Part shown: in pieces, positions 16,857-26,006 of the stretch | Layout of the letters: each line of letters begins with the position of its first letter | Numbering within the stretch: the first letter of the stretch is position 1 | Source of the DNA: Myxococcota bacterium | GTDB taxonomy: Bacteria > Myxococcota_A > Bradymonadia > UBA7976 > UBA1532 | Length of the DNA stretch: 64,000 nucleotides | NCBI GenBank assembly: GCA_963169045.1 | Contig: CAUJDF010000069.1 | Coordinates: 1 to 64,000, forward strand | Direction: 5' to 3' | Translations under genes and position numbers: made by a program | The notes under the pieces: generated by a model | Told to the model about the DNA's origin: nothing | Databases searched by the model: none | Seen by the model: the letters and a program-made list of their open reading frames with translations, nothing else

Positions 16857-19487
16857 TCAGGGCAGCGCCGTCAAGTCGAAAGCGACCCGCAGCGGCAGGA
16901 CGTCGGGGAGCGGCGCGGCGCGGTCGAATCCGTACGCGGCCTTCACGAGGTTGGCGGCGCCGTCGGCGTCGATGCCGGCGATCGACGTGATGAAGCCGAC
17001 GAGGTCGGCGCTGCCGATGCCGCCGGCCAGCTCGCCCGTGGCGAGGGCCTCGGGACCGGCGCCGGCGACCGTCAGCGCCGGATCGCGCACGGTCAGGCGG
17101 CCGAGGACGGTGCCCGCGCCGTCGCGGATCGCCAGCGGCCAGCCGGCGGCCGTCCCCCGCCAGCCCTCGCCGTCGCGGGCCGCGGCGACCGCGATCTCGG
17201 AGCCGGCGTCGGGCTGCCCGTCGGACTGGTGATCGGCGGCGAGGCGCAGGTCCAGCGTCGCGTCGCCGTCGACGAAGGCCACGAGGAGCCGCGGCACGAA
17301 GCCCTGCATGACGCGCGCGGCGAGCGGCCCCGCCGGCTCGACGACGGTCATGGCGGCCTTCTCGGCGGCGTACACCGCGCGCGGATCGGCGGACCAGACG
17401 TCGTCGTCGGCGGAGAAGACCTCGTCGAGCAGCGCCGCGAGCTGATCGTCCCGGCGCGACCAGAAGAAGCCGGTGCTCGTCTCGGCGAGGTAACCGAAGC
17501 GATAGGCCGTGGGGCTCTCCGGTTTGGGCAGCGTAAGGATCTCGCGGGGATAGCGGTAGCGGTCCTCGGCGGCCACGAAGAGCGCGGTGACCTCGGCGGT
17601 GATGGCGCGGGCAAGGTCGAGCGCCGCGCGCGCGCGGGCCTCGTCCTCGGACGACCGGGAGGCGCGCCACGCCCGGGCCGCCGCGGCCCCGCCATAGAGC
17701 GCGACGGCGTGGTCGACCCGGCGCGCGGAGACGTGCAGCGCGTCGCGGGCCTCGGCGTACAGCCGCTTCTGCTGCTCGGTGCCCGTCCCCGCGGCGGGCA
17801 GCGCGTCGCGCAGCGCCGCGTACTCGCCGCGCATGCGCTCGAGCATCGCGAAGTCGCGCGCCTTCCAGGCGTCGAACGTCGCGTCGTCCCACTCGAGCAG
17901 CTGCCGGAACGCGATCTTCGGCCGCCGCGCCAGCACGCCGGCCTGCTCGCCGAGCTCGTCCTGGGGCAGCTCGCCGGCGAGGTAGAAGTAGATCAGCGGG
18001 TTTTCCTCATAAAAGTGGCGCACTTGCAGCGCCGTCCAGCCCTTGAGGGCGGTGGCGACCTCGGGGCCGCCGTACAGCGGCGCCAGCGACTCGAGGTAGG
18101 CGTCCCACGTCAGGTCGCCGTCCCACGTGAGCCGCGTGAGGTAGTGGTCGTACTGCCAGTACGTCCACTCGCGACCCGAGGTGAACGTGACGTGCCCCGA
18201 CACGGGGTAGTCTCGCAGCGCCTGCTGGACGTCGAACTGGCGGGACCAGCCGGTGATCGGCAGGACCAGGGGCACGTTGTTGTCGAAGCCGAGCCACCAG
18301 GCCGTCTCGGGAAAGAACACCAGCTCGCGGTCGTCGCCGGAGCGCTCGAGGAAGTCCTCCTGGTGGGAGAAGTCCTCGCAGTCGTACACCGGGGCCGGGT
18401 GGCGCAGCGTGTAGAACATCGTGGTGTGGACGAAGGCGCCGAGGCCCTCGACCTGCAACGGCAGGTGGTAGTACTTGCCGCCGCGCTCGTCTTCGAGGGA
18501 GCAGGTGGTGTGGATCCAGCCGTAGGGCGTCACGTCCGGCCAGCGCGCGCGCAGGTGGGCGATGGCGGCGCGCATCCAGCCGAGGGCGTCGGCGTCGGCG
18601 GGCTTGGTGAACTCGCTCGTCCCGATCTGCAGGCCGATGGCGTCGAGGCCGGCGGCGAGCACGCGGTCGAGGCCGGCGGCGATCTGGGCCTCGGCGCTCT
18701 CCGGGGCGTCCTCGCGGATGAGCCGGAAGGCGTGCTGCTGCTGGTCCACGAAGCCGATCACCGCGCCGACGCGGACGCCGCGCGCGTGCGCATCCTCAGT
18801 GATCTCGCGCATATACGGCACCCACGCGTCGAGGTCGACGGTGCCGAGCATGTGGAAGAACGCCATGTTCTGGCGGTTGCGCGCGAGCCAGCGCACGTAG
18901 TTCTTCGCCCACTTTCGTCGGGCCTCGTCGCCCGGCCTCAAGAGGAAGTCGCTCGCCGGGATGGGGTGCTGCGTGTGCTCGTGGAAGCCGCGCGTCGCGA
19001 AGTGGGGCACGTCCGCGGCGCCGTCATGACCGCCCGGCAGGCGCGCGTCGGGCCGCGAGGGGAAGAAGCTCTCCTCCGGCTCGAGGTAGACGGCGCCGAC
19101 GTCGGCGGCGACGCGGTACAGACCGTACATGGCGCCGATCTCGGTGGCGGCGCGCACCGTGAGCCCATCGTCGTCGGCCAGCAGCCGGTAGCCCTGCTCG
19201 CCGAGCGCGTCGTCCGCGGCGATCTCGACCCGCACGCGCGGGCCGTCGGCCTCGGCCACCGGCGCGGGAATGGCCGCGGTCGCACCGCCGATGCGGGCGA
19301 ACGCCTCGAGCAGGTCCGCGGCAGCGTCGCGCAGCCCCGTCCCCGCCGTCGCCGGCACCACCACGGCGACGGCCACCGCGCCGTCGCGCACGAGGAGCGG
19401 CCGCTCCGCCGGCGCCTCCCCGCCGTCCGTCCCGCCCCCGCACGCCCCGAGCAGCAACAGCCCCAGGGTGACCGTCCATCGCAGCAT
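16857..19487 (-). CDS. Large lipoprotein with GH20/GH67-type N-terminal domain
   Basis: The product has 876 residues. A lipobox (GLLLLGAC, Cys 17) is followed by a domain at about 30-145 that resembles the non-catalytic N-terminal domain of GH20 and GH67 enzymes, with the AATEIGAMYGLYRV segment typical of it. The middle part (about 160-520) reads like a TIM barrel: FATRGFHEHTQHP, YVRWLARNRQNMAFFH, then GLQIGTSEF. I cannot identify catalytic acids with confidence, so the substrate is open. GAGGTG precedes ATG 19487. It is ten bases downstream of the triple-repeat lipoprotein gene and surely co-transcribed with it. Confidence 0.75.
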   Translation of the reverse strand: MLRWTVTLGLLLLGACGGGTDGGEAPAERPLLVRDGAVAVAVVVPATAGTGLRDAAADLLEAFARIGGATAAIPAPVAEADGPRVRVEIAADDALGEQGYRLLADDDGLTVRAATEIGAMYGLYRVAADVGAVYLEPEESFFPSRPDARLPGGHDGAADVPHFATRGFHEHTQHPIPASDFLLRPGDEARRKWAKNYVRWLARNRQNMAFFHMLGTVDLDAWVPYMREITEDAHARGVRVGAVIGFVDQQQHAFRLIREDAPESAEAQIAAGLDRVLAAGLDAIGLQIGTSEFTKPADADALGWMRAAIAHLRARWPDVTPYGWIHTTCSLEDERGGKYYHLPLQVEGLGAFVHTTMFYTLRHPAPVYDCEDFSHQEDFLERSGDDRELVFFPETAWWLGFDNNVPLVLPITGWSRQFDVQQALRDYPVSGHVTFTSGREWTYWQYDHYLTRLTWDGDLTWDAYLESLAPLYGGPEVATALKGWTALQVRHFYEENPLIYFYLAGELPQDELGEQAGVLARRPKIAFRQLLEWDDATFDAWKARDFAMLERMRGEYAALRDALPAAGTGTEQQKRLYAEARDALHVSARRVDHAVALYGGAAAARAWRASRSSEDEARARAALDLARAITAEVTALFVAAEDRYRYPREILTLPKPESPTAYRFGYLAETSTGFFWSRRDDQLAALLDEVFSADDDVWSADPRAVYAAEKAAMTVVEPAGPLAARVMQGFVPRLLVAFVDGDATLDLRLAADHQSDGQPDAGSEIAVAAARDGEGWRGTAAGWPLAIRDGAGTVLGRLTVRDPALTVAGAGPEALATGELAGGIGSADLVGFITSIAGIDADGAANLVKAAYGFDRAAPLPDVLPLRVAFDLTALP

Positions 19488-19497
19488 GTTCACCTCG

Positions 19498-20613
19498 TCA
19501 TCGGGCGCGCAGCGCGACGCCAATCACGTCGTCGCCATTGACGTTGCCCGAAAGGTCCAGGCGGTGGAAGCGACCGTCGCCGCGCGTGCCGGTGCAGCCG
19601 AGGTCGCCGTCGTTGTACGCGGGCCGCGCCGGGCAGGGCCCCCACGCGGGGGAGCCGTTGCCGGGGCCGCCGTTGCTGTCGGCCCAGCCGACGAGGACCT
19701 CGACGGCCTCGGTCATGGCCTGGGCGCGCGCCCTGTCGGCGGGGTCCTGGCACAGCCAGGCGAAGCCGAGCTGGTCGTTCCCGTCGACGTCGCCCCCCAG
19801 GAACATCGGGCGGAAGCGGCCGTCGTAGCCGGTCGAGGTGCAGGCCACGTCGTCGCCCTGGGCCGCCTGCAGCCCGCCGGGGCAGGCGAGCCAGCTCGGC
19901 GAGCCCTCGGGCGGGCCGCGCCGGTTGTCGGCCCAGCCCACGAACAGCGCGCAGTGCGTCTGCACCCATGCCGCGAGCGCCGCGTCGTCGGCGGCCTGGC
20001 ACGTCAGCGCGAAGCCGAGCTGGTCGTTGTCGTCGACGTCGCCGTTCAGATCGAGCACGCGGAAGTTGCCGTCGCGCCGGGTCGAGTTGCAGCGTACGTC
20101 GCCGACCTGGTGCTCGAAGACCTGCGGGCACGGCCCCCACGACGCCGAGGTGCCGCGTGGGCCGCGGCGCTCGTCCGCCCAGCCGATCCAGAGCGTGCAG
20201 TGCCCCTGCACCCACGGACCGCAGACGCGGCCGTCGTCCGCGACGCCGTCGCAGTCGTCGTCGAGGCCGTTGCAGACCTCGGCCGCGCACGCGGGCCCTC
20301 CGTCGGGCGGCGGCGCGGCCATGTCGGGCGGCGGCGCGGCGGCGTCGTCCGCCGGCGCCTCCCCGTCGACGCCCGGCGCGGCGTCGCCGGGGAGGCCGCC
20401 GTCGGGCTCGGGCGCGCGCGCGTCCATGCGGGGCCGCGGCCGGCCGAAGTCGCGCAGCGGCGTGGCGTCGGGGCGCGCGAGCGGCGGCAGGAAGGCGTCG
20501 GCGCCGGCGTCGGGCCCGGCGTCCTCGTCACCGAGGTCGCCGGGCAGCTCCGCCGCCGCGCACCCCGCCAGCACGGCACAGAGGGCCATCGCTCCGAACG
20601 ACCGCGCGCGCAT
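19498..20613 (-). CDS. Lipoprotein with MopE-like motif and three Cys-containing repeats
   Basis: The product has 371 residues. It has a lipobox (LCAVLAGC), an Asp/Pro/Ala-rich linker of about 85 residues, and one MopE-type motif (EVCNGLDDDCDG). Three repeats of roughly 75 residues follow, each with (I/V)GWAD..(R/G)GP, SP.W..CP, a CT.T or CNST block, DG.FR, and GDV-type ND(Q/D)xLG(F/V)A. The repeats show 35-45 % pairwise likeness by eye. I know no named family for them. It would be anchored in the outer membrane or surface. GGGAG precedes ATG 20613. Confidence 0.75.
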   Translation of the reverse strand: MRARSFGAMALCAVLAGCAAAELPGDLGDEDAGPDAGADAFLPPLARPDATPLRDFGRPRPRMDARAPEPDGGLPGDAAPGVDGEAPADDAAAPPPDMAAPPPDGGPACAAEVCNGLDDDCDGVADDGRVCGPWVQGHCTLWIGWADERRGPRGTSASWGPCPQVFEHQVGDVRCNSTRRDGNFRVLDLNGDVDDNDQLGFALTCQAADDAALAAWVQTHCALFVGWADNRRGPPEGSPSWLACPGGLQAAQGDDVACTSTGYDGRFRPMFLGGDVDGNDQLGFAWLCQDPADRARAQAMTEAVEVLVGWADSNGGPGNGSPAWGPCPARPAYNDGDLGCTGTRGDGRFHRLDLSGNVNGDDVIGVALRAR

Positions 20614-20663
20614 CGGCTCCCCGCCTCCCGTGGGGCGAGGCTGACACGAAGCCGGCGGCGCGT

Positions 20664-21428
20664 TCAAACGCCCTGGCCGTGGCGGCCGGCGCCCCCGGCG
20701 AAGCGCGTGGCGCCGGCGAGGCTCTCGGCGCCCAGCGCGGCCTCGCCGATGCGGTGCTCGTTCTTCAGCGCTTCGGCGAGGTCGAGGTCCGCCTGCTCGT
20801 AGGCGCTCTGCCGGTCGCCGCGCATGCAGATCTGCGGAAACGCTGCGATTTCGGCGGCGAGCGCCTCGGCGGCGGCGCGCGCCTGCCCGGCGGGGACGAC
20901 GCGGTTGACGAGCCCCATGGCCAGCGCCTCGTCGGCGCCGACCCCGCGGCCGGTCAGGATGAGGTCGAGCGCGCGCCCGAGGCCGACGATACGGGGCAGC
21001 CGCACCGTGCCGCCGTCGATGAGCGGGACGCCCCAGCGCCGGCAGAAGACGCCGAGCACGGCGTCGGCCTCGGCCACGCGCAGGTCGCACCAGAGGGCGA
21101 GCTCGAGGCCGCCGGCGACCGCGTGCCCGGCGATCGCGGCGATCACCGGCTTCGAGAGGAAGAGGCGGGTCGGCCCCATCGGCCCGGGACCGTCGGCGTC
21201 GAGCCGGTTCGGCGCGCCGGCGGCCACCGCCTTGAGGTCGGCGCCGGCACAGAACGTGCCGCCCTCGCCGAAGAGCACGGCCACGCGGGCCGACGGATCG
21301 GCCTCGAACGCGCGAAACGCGGCCTCGAGCGCGTCGGCCGTGTCGCGGTCGACGGCGTTGCGCACCGCGGGCCGGTGCAGGACGACGGTGGTGACGGGAC
21401 CGCTCCGTTCGACGCGCACCGCGCTCAT
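20664..21428 (-). CDS. Crotonase / enoyl-CoA hydratase family protein
   Basis: This 254-residue protein has the crotonase oxyanion-hole segments FCAGADL and IAGHAVAGGLELAL. At the two positions where classical enoyl-CoA hydratase has catalytic glutamates it instead reads FCRRWGVPLIDGGT and LDLILTG. The first Glu is missing and the second is Asp. This variant is common in bacterial genomes, so the activity may be an isomerase or another CoA reaction rather than hydration. ATG 21428 is seven bases after the AgmX-like gene stop, so the two are likely co-transcribed although their functions look unrelated. Confidence 0.9.
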   Translation of the reverse strand: MSAVRVERSGPVTTVVLHRPAVRNAVDRDTADALEAAFRAFEADPSARVAVLFGEGGTFCAGADLKAVAAGAPNRLDADGPGPMGPTRLFLSKPVIAAIAGHAVAGGLELALWCDLRVAEADAVLGVFCRRWGVPLIDGGTVRLPRIVGLGRALDLILTGRGVGADEALAMGLVNRVVPAGQARAAAEALAAEIAAFPQICMRGDRQSAYEQADLDLAEALKNEHRIGEAALGAESLAGATRFAGGAGRHGQGV

Positions 21429-21435
21429 GGGCGCC

Positions 21436-22884
21436 TCAGCGAAGGGTGAGGGGGAGGTTCACGCGCATCGGATCGCCGGAGAACGCCGGAAACTTCGCGC
21501 TCCGCAGGGCGCCCTCGACGCAGGACGCCACCGGCGTGCCGCGGAACCGCGCCGTGACGACGGTGGCCTGGGTCACCGAACCATCGCGGTTGATCGTCGT
21601 CGAGACGCTGATCGTGCCGTTGAGATCGGGCTGGGCGTCGTTGCAGGCGTCGATCTCGCCGGCCTTGCTCCGGAGGACGCCGAGCATGTCGTCGCGGCTG
21701 AGGAGCCGGGGCTTGTCGCCCTCGGCGGCCTTCGGCTCGGACGGCGCGACGGGGCGCTCGCGGGGCGGCGGGCGGTCGCGCGGCTCGAACCGCTGCGCCA
21801 CCGACGCCGGCGCGGCCGCCGTCGCGGGCGCGGCCTCGGTGGCGGGCGCGGCGACCGACGCGGGGGCGGCCTCGGTGGCCGGGGCGGCCTCGGTGGCGGG
21901 CGGCGCCGGCTCGGTCGGGGGCGGCGGCGCCGCGTCGACCACCACCTGCGCCACCACAGGCGGCAGGTCGGTCTGCGCGACCGTCGGCGGCGGCTCGACC
22001 CGCTGCTTCTTCATGTACATCACGCCCAGCGCGGCGCCCGCGCCGAGCACCGGCAACAGGATCATCAGCGGGAGCACCCACGCCGGCCGCCGGCCGGTCG
22101 CGGCGCCGACGAGCGGCGCGCCGGGTGGGGGGAGCGACGGCGCGACGAACGCGACGTCCTCGTCGGGCGGCGGCGGCAGCGCCGGCCCGCCGAAGAAGTC
22201 GTCGACGGGCGCCCGGTCGCCGAACGGGCCGCCCGCGGACGGCAGCGGCGGCGGCGTGGGACGGCCCTGCACCGGCGCCGGCGGCATCGGCGCGACGCCG
22301 CCGGGCACCGCCCAGGTGGCGTCGGGGTCGGGGATGGGCTCGAACTCGACGGAGCCGCTCGCGGAGTCGTCGGGCGTCGAGAGCGCGTCGGGAATCCTCG
22401 GCAGCGCGGGCGGGCGCCCCGTCGCGGGACCCCGCGCCGGCGGCGGCGCGGACCGGGGCGCCGCGGACGAACGCTGCTGCTCAGCGGACCGGGGCGCCGC
22501 CGACGAACGCTGCTGCGGCGCCGGCGCACTGCGCGCGGCCGCCTCCGATGCCCGTCGCTGGTCGTCGAGGTCGGAGAGCATGCGGGACCACTTCTGCCCC
22601 TCGTCGCCCTCGACCATCACCGTGGCGCCCTCGTCGTCGTCGTCCCCGTCCTCGGCCACCGCGATGACGCCGGCGTCGTACAGGCCGTCCCGGGCGGCGT
22701 CGGCGATGTCGTCGGGTAGGAAGAGGTGGGCGAAGTCGGGCACGGACGAGAGGGGCAGCCACTCGGGCATCCCCGCCGTCCAGACGTACGTCTCGCCGTC
22801 GATCTGGCGACGACGGAACAGAGCGACGACGCCGTCGGGCGTCAGGGGCGCCGACTGCTGTTCCCCGATGAGCGCGTACCACAT
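21436..22884 (-). CDS. GYF-domain / TonB-like protein (AgmX/GltJ-like)
   Basis: The product has 482 residues with a clear layout. Residues 1-50 form a GYF_2 domain (MWYALIGEQQ, then VWTAGMPEWLPL). Residues 55-270 are Pro/Ala/Asp-rich and disordered. One membrane helix spans about 275-295 (WVLPLMILLPVLGAG). A Glu/Ala/Pro repeat linker follows, and residues 395-482 form the AgmX/PglI C-terminal domain, a TonB-like fold (INRDGSVTQATVV, CVEGALRSAKFP). In Myxococcus this architecture belongs to AgmX/GltJ of the Agl-Glt motility machine. GltJ also has a zinc ribbon, which I do not see here, so a paralogue is likely. Confidence 0.85.
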   Translation of the reverse strand: MWYALIGEQQSAPLTPDGVVALFRRRQIDGETYVWTAGMPEWLPLSSVPDFAHLFLPDDIADAARDGLYDAGVIAVAEDGDDDDEGATVMVEGDEGQKWSRMLSDLDDQRRASEAAARSAPAPQQRSSAAPRSAEQQRSSAAPRSAPPPARGPATGRPPALPRIPDALSTPDDSASGSVEFEPIPDPDATWAVPGGVAPMPPAPVQGRPTPPPLPSAGGPFGDRAPVDDFFGGPALPPPPDEDVAFVAPSLPPPGAPLVGAATGRRPAWVLPLMILLPVLGAGAALGVMYMKKQRVEPPPTVAQTDLPPVVAQVVVDAAPPPPTEPAPPATEAAPATEAAPASVAAPATEAAPATAAAPASVAQRFEPRDRPPPRERPVAPSEPKAAEGDKPRLLSRDDMLGVLRSKAGEIDACNDAQPDLNGTISVSTTINRDGSVTQATVVTARFRGTPVASCVEGALRSAKFPAFSGDPMRVNLPLTLR

Positions 22885-22942
22885 GCCAGCGGCACCTTAC
22901 CGCACCTGCGGGCCGGCGGCCACGTGGCGCCGATCCGCCGCG

Positions 22943-24967
22943 TCAGGAGAGCGCGATCTGCCAGCTGGGGGCCTCGCGGCCGCCGGCGTTCACCTCGGTC
23001 GCGGTGACGCCGTGGTGATCGTCCGGCACCTCGAGGCGGGCGTGGCGGCCGACGAGCAGGCTGCCGGCGCGCAGCAGGCCCTCGACGCGGACCGTCACCG
23101 CCTCGTCGTCGTCGATGGCGGAGCGCAGCTCGAGGGAGAGCGCTCGCAGGCCGCGGATCTCGTTCTCGAGGACGGCGGCCTCGTCGCGCACCTTCGCCGC
23201 CTTCGCCTCTTGCTCCGCCTGCTCCTCGGCCGCGACGCGGCGCCGCTTGTCCTGGCGCAGGAAATCGGCGGCGAGCGAACGCGCGGCGGGCCGGCCGCGC
23301 ATGCGCTGCAGCTCGCCGGCCAGCCGGTTGAGCACCTCCTCGGCGGCGGCGCGCTCCTGCGCCCGCATGGCGGCCCGCTGCATGTGCCCCGTCAGCTCGT
23401 CGCGGACGGTCCGCAACCGGCGCCGCAGGCCGGCCAGCGCGCCCTGCGTCTCGTTGAGGCGCCCCTGGCGCAGCGGGTCGACCCCGAACTGCAGGTGGCA
23501 GGGCGCCGAGCGCTCCGAGCCCACCCCCAGCGCCTCGACGCCCTGGCGGGCGATGATGCGGCACGCGACCAACCGCCCGCGCGGCACGTAGACCCGCCCC
23601 GAGCAGCGGATCTCGCACTCGATCATCTCCGCGCCGACGTGGACGTCGCCGAGCGCCTCGATGCGGCAGCGCCGCAGCGACCTGGCCCGCACCGTGCCGC
23701 CGGCGCGCACCGTGGTCGCGAGCCCCGCGCCGCGGATGAGCACGTCGCCCTCGGTCTCGATCTCCGCCTCGCTCACGTCGCTCACGTCGAGCCGCCCGCA
23801 GGCGACGCGGTAGCCAGGCTCCACGTTGCCGGCGACCTGTACGTAGCTCGCGGTGGCGAGGTTGCCCGTCGAAGGACCGACGTCCCCGTCGACGCGCAGG
23901 ACCGGGAACACGCAGACGCGCCCGTCCGCCAGCACGCACGGGCAGCCTTCGGCGGCGGCGACGATCGAGCAGCCGTCGGGCCCCAGCCTCGCGTTCGGCC
24001 CCGGACGGAGCACCACGTCGCGCGGCGGCTTCACCGGCAGCACCCGCCCGTGGATGGTCCGGCCGGCGCGGCCCGGCGCCATCGGCACCCGCACCGCCAA
24101 CCGCGCGCCGTCGGTCACGGGATCGCCTTCGCGCGGATCGAAGGCCAGATCGATGCGCGCGTCCTCGCCCGGGACGGGCGGCTCGCCGCGCGCCACCACC
24201 AGGGGGGCGCCCGGCGCCGCGATCCAGCGGGCCAGCGTGGCCTCGTCGATCAGGCCGGACTGCACGCGCTCTCGCTGGAACAGGCGATGGGCGTCGGCCA
24301 GCGACGGCGCGTGGCCCGCCTCGGCGCGCAGCTCCAGCGTCGCGGTCAGGCGGTCCTTCGCGATCCGCAGCCGGAGCGCGCCCTGCTCCGCCACGACGGC
24401 ATCGGTCCCCTCGACCGCCGACGGTTCGGCCTCGGCGGGCGGCGGCGCGGGGTAGTCCGCGGCCTCGTCGAGCAGGTCGTCGGCCGGCGGGGGGGCGAGC
24501 GGGCGCAGCGCGGGCGGGGCGGCGGCATACGCCGGCAGCGGGGCCGGCGGGGCGGCGGCGGGCGGCAGCGAGGGCGGCGTGGGCGCGGGCGGCAGCGTGC
24601 TGGGGGGCGGCGCCGGCGTCGCGAGGATCTCCTCGAGCGCGCGCACCGGGCGACCGGCCAGCCACTCGCGCTCCTGGGTGTCGAGGGCGGCGCGCAGGGC
24701 GGCGGCGTCGACGGCGCCGCGGCGCCGCAGCTCCGAAGCGGTGCGCAGATCGGCGGCGCACTGCCGCAGGAGCTCGCGCATCGAACGGATGCGCGCCACC
24801 TGCCGCGAGTTGAGCAGCCCGCGCTCGAACAGGCGGCCCGCCAGGTCGCCGTGGGTCGGCAGGCCGGCCAGGCCGCGGTCCGCGCGCTCGGGCGTCAGGA
24901 AGCCGAAGCGCAATGCCAGCTCCGCATCGAGCGGGCGCCGGCCGTCGTCGGTCACGGCGGAGAGCAT
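22943..24967 (-). CDS. FapA family (DUF342) protein
   Basis: The product has 674 residues. The first 110 are helical (LLNSRQVARIRSMRELL) and lead to a Pro/Ala-rich linker at about 115-165. The DUF342/FapA region follows, with the typical right-handed beta-helix of short repeats: VQVAGNVEPGY, VACGRLDVSDVSEAEI, EGDVLIRGAG, ALGDVHVGAEMIE. A long coiled coil (about 555-620) ends the protein. FapA relatives are linked to cell-pole or flagellum-related assembly, and the role here is unknown. The start could be ATG 24967 or GTG 24982; neither has a good ribosome binding site. Confidence 0.85.
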   Translation of the reverse strand: MLSAVTDDGRRPLDAELALRFGFLTPERADRGLAGLPTHGDLAGRLFERGLLNSRQVARIRSMRELLRQCAADLRTASELRRRGAVDAAALRAALDTQEREWLAGRPVRALEEILATPAPPPSTLPPAPTPPSLPPAAAPPAPLPAYAAAPPALRPLAPPPADDLLDEAADYPAPPPAEAEPSAVEGTDAVVAEQGALRLRIAKDRLTATLELRAEAGHAPSLADAHRLFQRERVQSGLIDEATLARWIAAPGAPLVVARGEPPVPGEDARIDLAFDPREGDPVTDGARLAVRVPMAPGRAGRTIHGRVLPVKPPRDVVLRPGPNARLGPDGCSIVAAAEGCPCVLADGRVCVFPVLRVDGDVGPSTGNLATASYVQVAGNVEPGYRVACGRLDVSDVSEAEIETEGDVLIRGAGLATTVRAGGTVRARSLRRCRIEALGDVHVGAEMIECEIRCSGRVYVPRGRLVACRIIARQGVEALGVGSERSAPCHLQFGVDPLRQGRLNETQGALAGLRRRLRTVRDELTGHMQRAAMRAQERAAAEEVLNRLAGELQRMRGRPAARSLAADFLRQDKRRRVAAEEQAEQEAKAAKVRDEAAVLENEIRGLRALSLELRSAIDDDEAVTVRVEGLLRAGSLLVGRHARLEVPDDHHGVTATEVNAGGREAPSWQIALS

Positions 24968-25040
24968 GCCGGGGTCGTTCACGCCCCTCGGAACGGCCCC
25001 CCGGGCGCCGCGCGGGAGGGCCGGGTGCGCGGCCACCCTC

Positions 25041-26006
25041 TCAGCGGGGGGCGCCGAACCAGCCGCGCAGCACGCCCGCCGCCGGCTTTCCTCGCGGCGT
25101 GTACCCGCGGTCGCCCTCGCCGCCCTCGCCGGCCCACACCCAGAAGAAGACGCCGCCGAGCTCCGGCACCGCGTCCCAGGCGCGGGCGAACGCGGCATAG
25201 GCGCGCCGCTGCTCCTCCGCGTCGGCGGCGACGTCGCGCGTGTAGTCCCATGGATAGCAGGCGCCGCAGTCGAGGCTCGGGTAGCCCACCTCGGTGATGA
25301 GCAGCGGGCGCCCCGCCGATCGCGCCGCCGCCCGGAGGCCCTCGCGGAGCGTGCGCCACTTCTCGGCCAGCTCGCGCTCCTCGGCGTGCCCGCGGTCGGT
25401 GAGCTCGTGGTAGGCGTTCACGCCGACGTAGTCGAGCGCGTCCCAGAAGGGCACGCCGGCGAAGCGGTCCCAGTTCGCCGAGTAGGTCAGGCGGCCCGGG
25501 AAGCGCCCGCGCACGTCGGCGACGAGCGCGCGCCAGCGGTCGCCGTCGGCCTCCATCGACACGAGCTCGCTGCCCACGCTGAAGATCGCCGCGCGCTCCT
25601 CGGCCGCCAGATCCGCGTAATACAAGATGAATCGGCGGTAGGCGCGCCACCAGGCCTCGCGGTCGGCGGGCACGAGCGTGCCGCGCCACTGGCCGGGCGC
25701 GCGCACCACGACCCGCACGATGGGGAAGACCATCGCCTGCAGGCCGAGCTCGCGCGCGCGCCGCAGGACGTAGCGGACGCGCGTGTCGTCAGTGCCGTAG
25801 CGGAAGGGGGTGATCGCGGTGGCGGCGACGTCCTCCTGGGCCCACTCGACGACCACCGAGACGTGCGTGGCGCCGAGCGCCGCGACCTCGTCGACGCGCG
25901 CGAGCGCGCCCTCGAGATCGAGGCCGCTCTCGAAGTGGGGCGCCACCGCGAGCCCGCGCACCGGGGGCGGCGCCGCCAGGACGAGCGCCGCGAGCAGCCG
26001 GATCAT
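25041..26006 (-). CDS. GH113-like glycoside hydrolase family protein
   Basis: This 321-residue protein has a signal-like N-terminus (LLAALVLAAPP) and a TIM-barrel pattern close to GH113 and related hydrolases. The presumed acid/base glutamate is in FSVGSELVSME and the nucleophile in LITEVGYPS, with YVGVNAYHEL between them. A plausible job is cutting a mannan-like or cell-envelope glycan outside the cytoplasm. ATG 26006 overlaps the tyrS stop by 4 bp, so it is translated behind tyrS although the functions look unrelated. Confidence 0.8.
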   Translation of the reverse strand: MIRLLAALVLAAPPPVRGLAVAPHFESGLDLEGALARVDEVAALGATHVSVVVEWAQEDVAATAITPFRYGTDDTRVRYVLRRARELGLQAMVFPIVRVVVRAPGQWRGTLVPADREAWWRAYRRFILYYADLAAEERAAIFSVGSELVSMEADGDRWRALVADVRGRFPGRLTYSANWDRFAGVPFWDALDYVGVNAYHELTDRGHAEERELAEKWRTLREGLRAAARSAGRPLLITEVGYPSLDCGACYPWDYTRDVAADAEEQRRAYAAFARAWDAVPELGGVFFWVWAGEGGEGDRGYTPRGKPAAGVLRGWFGAPR

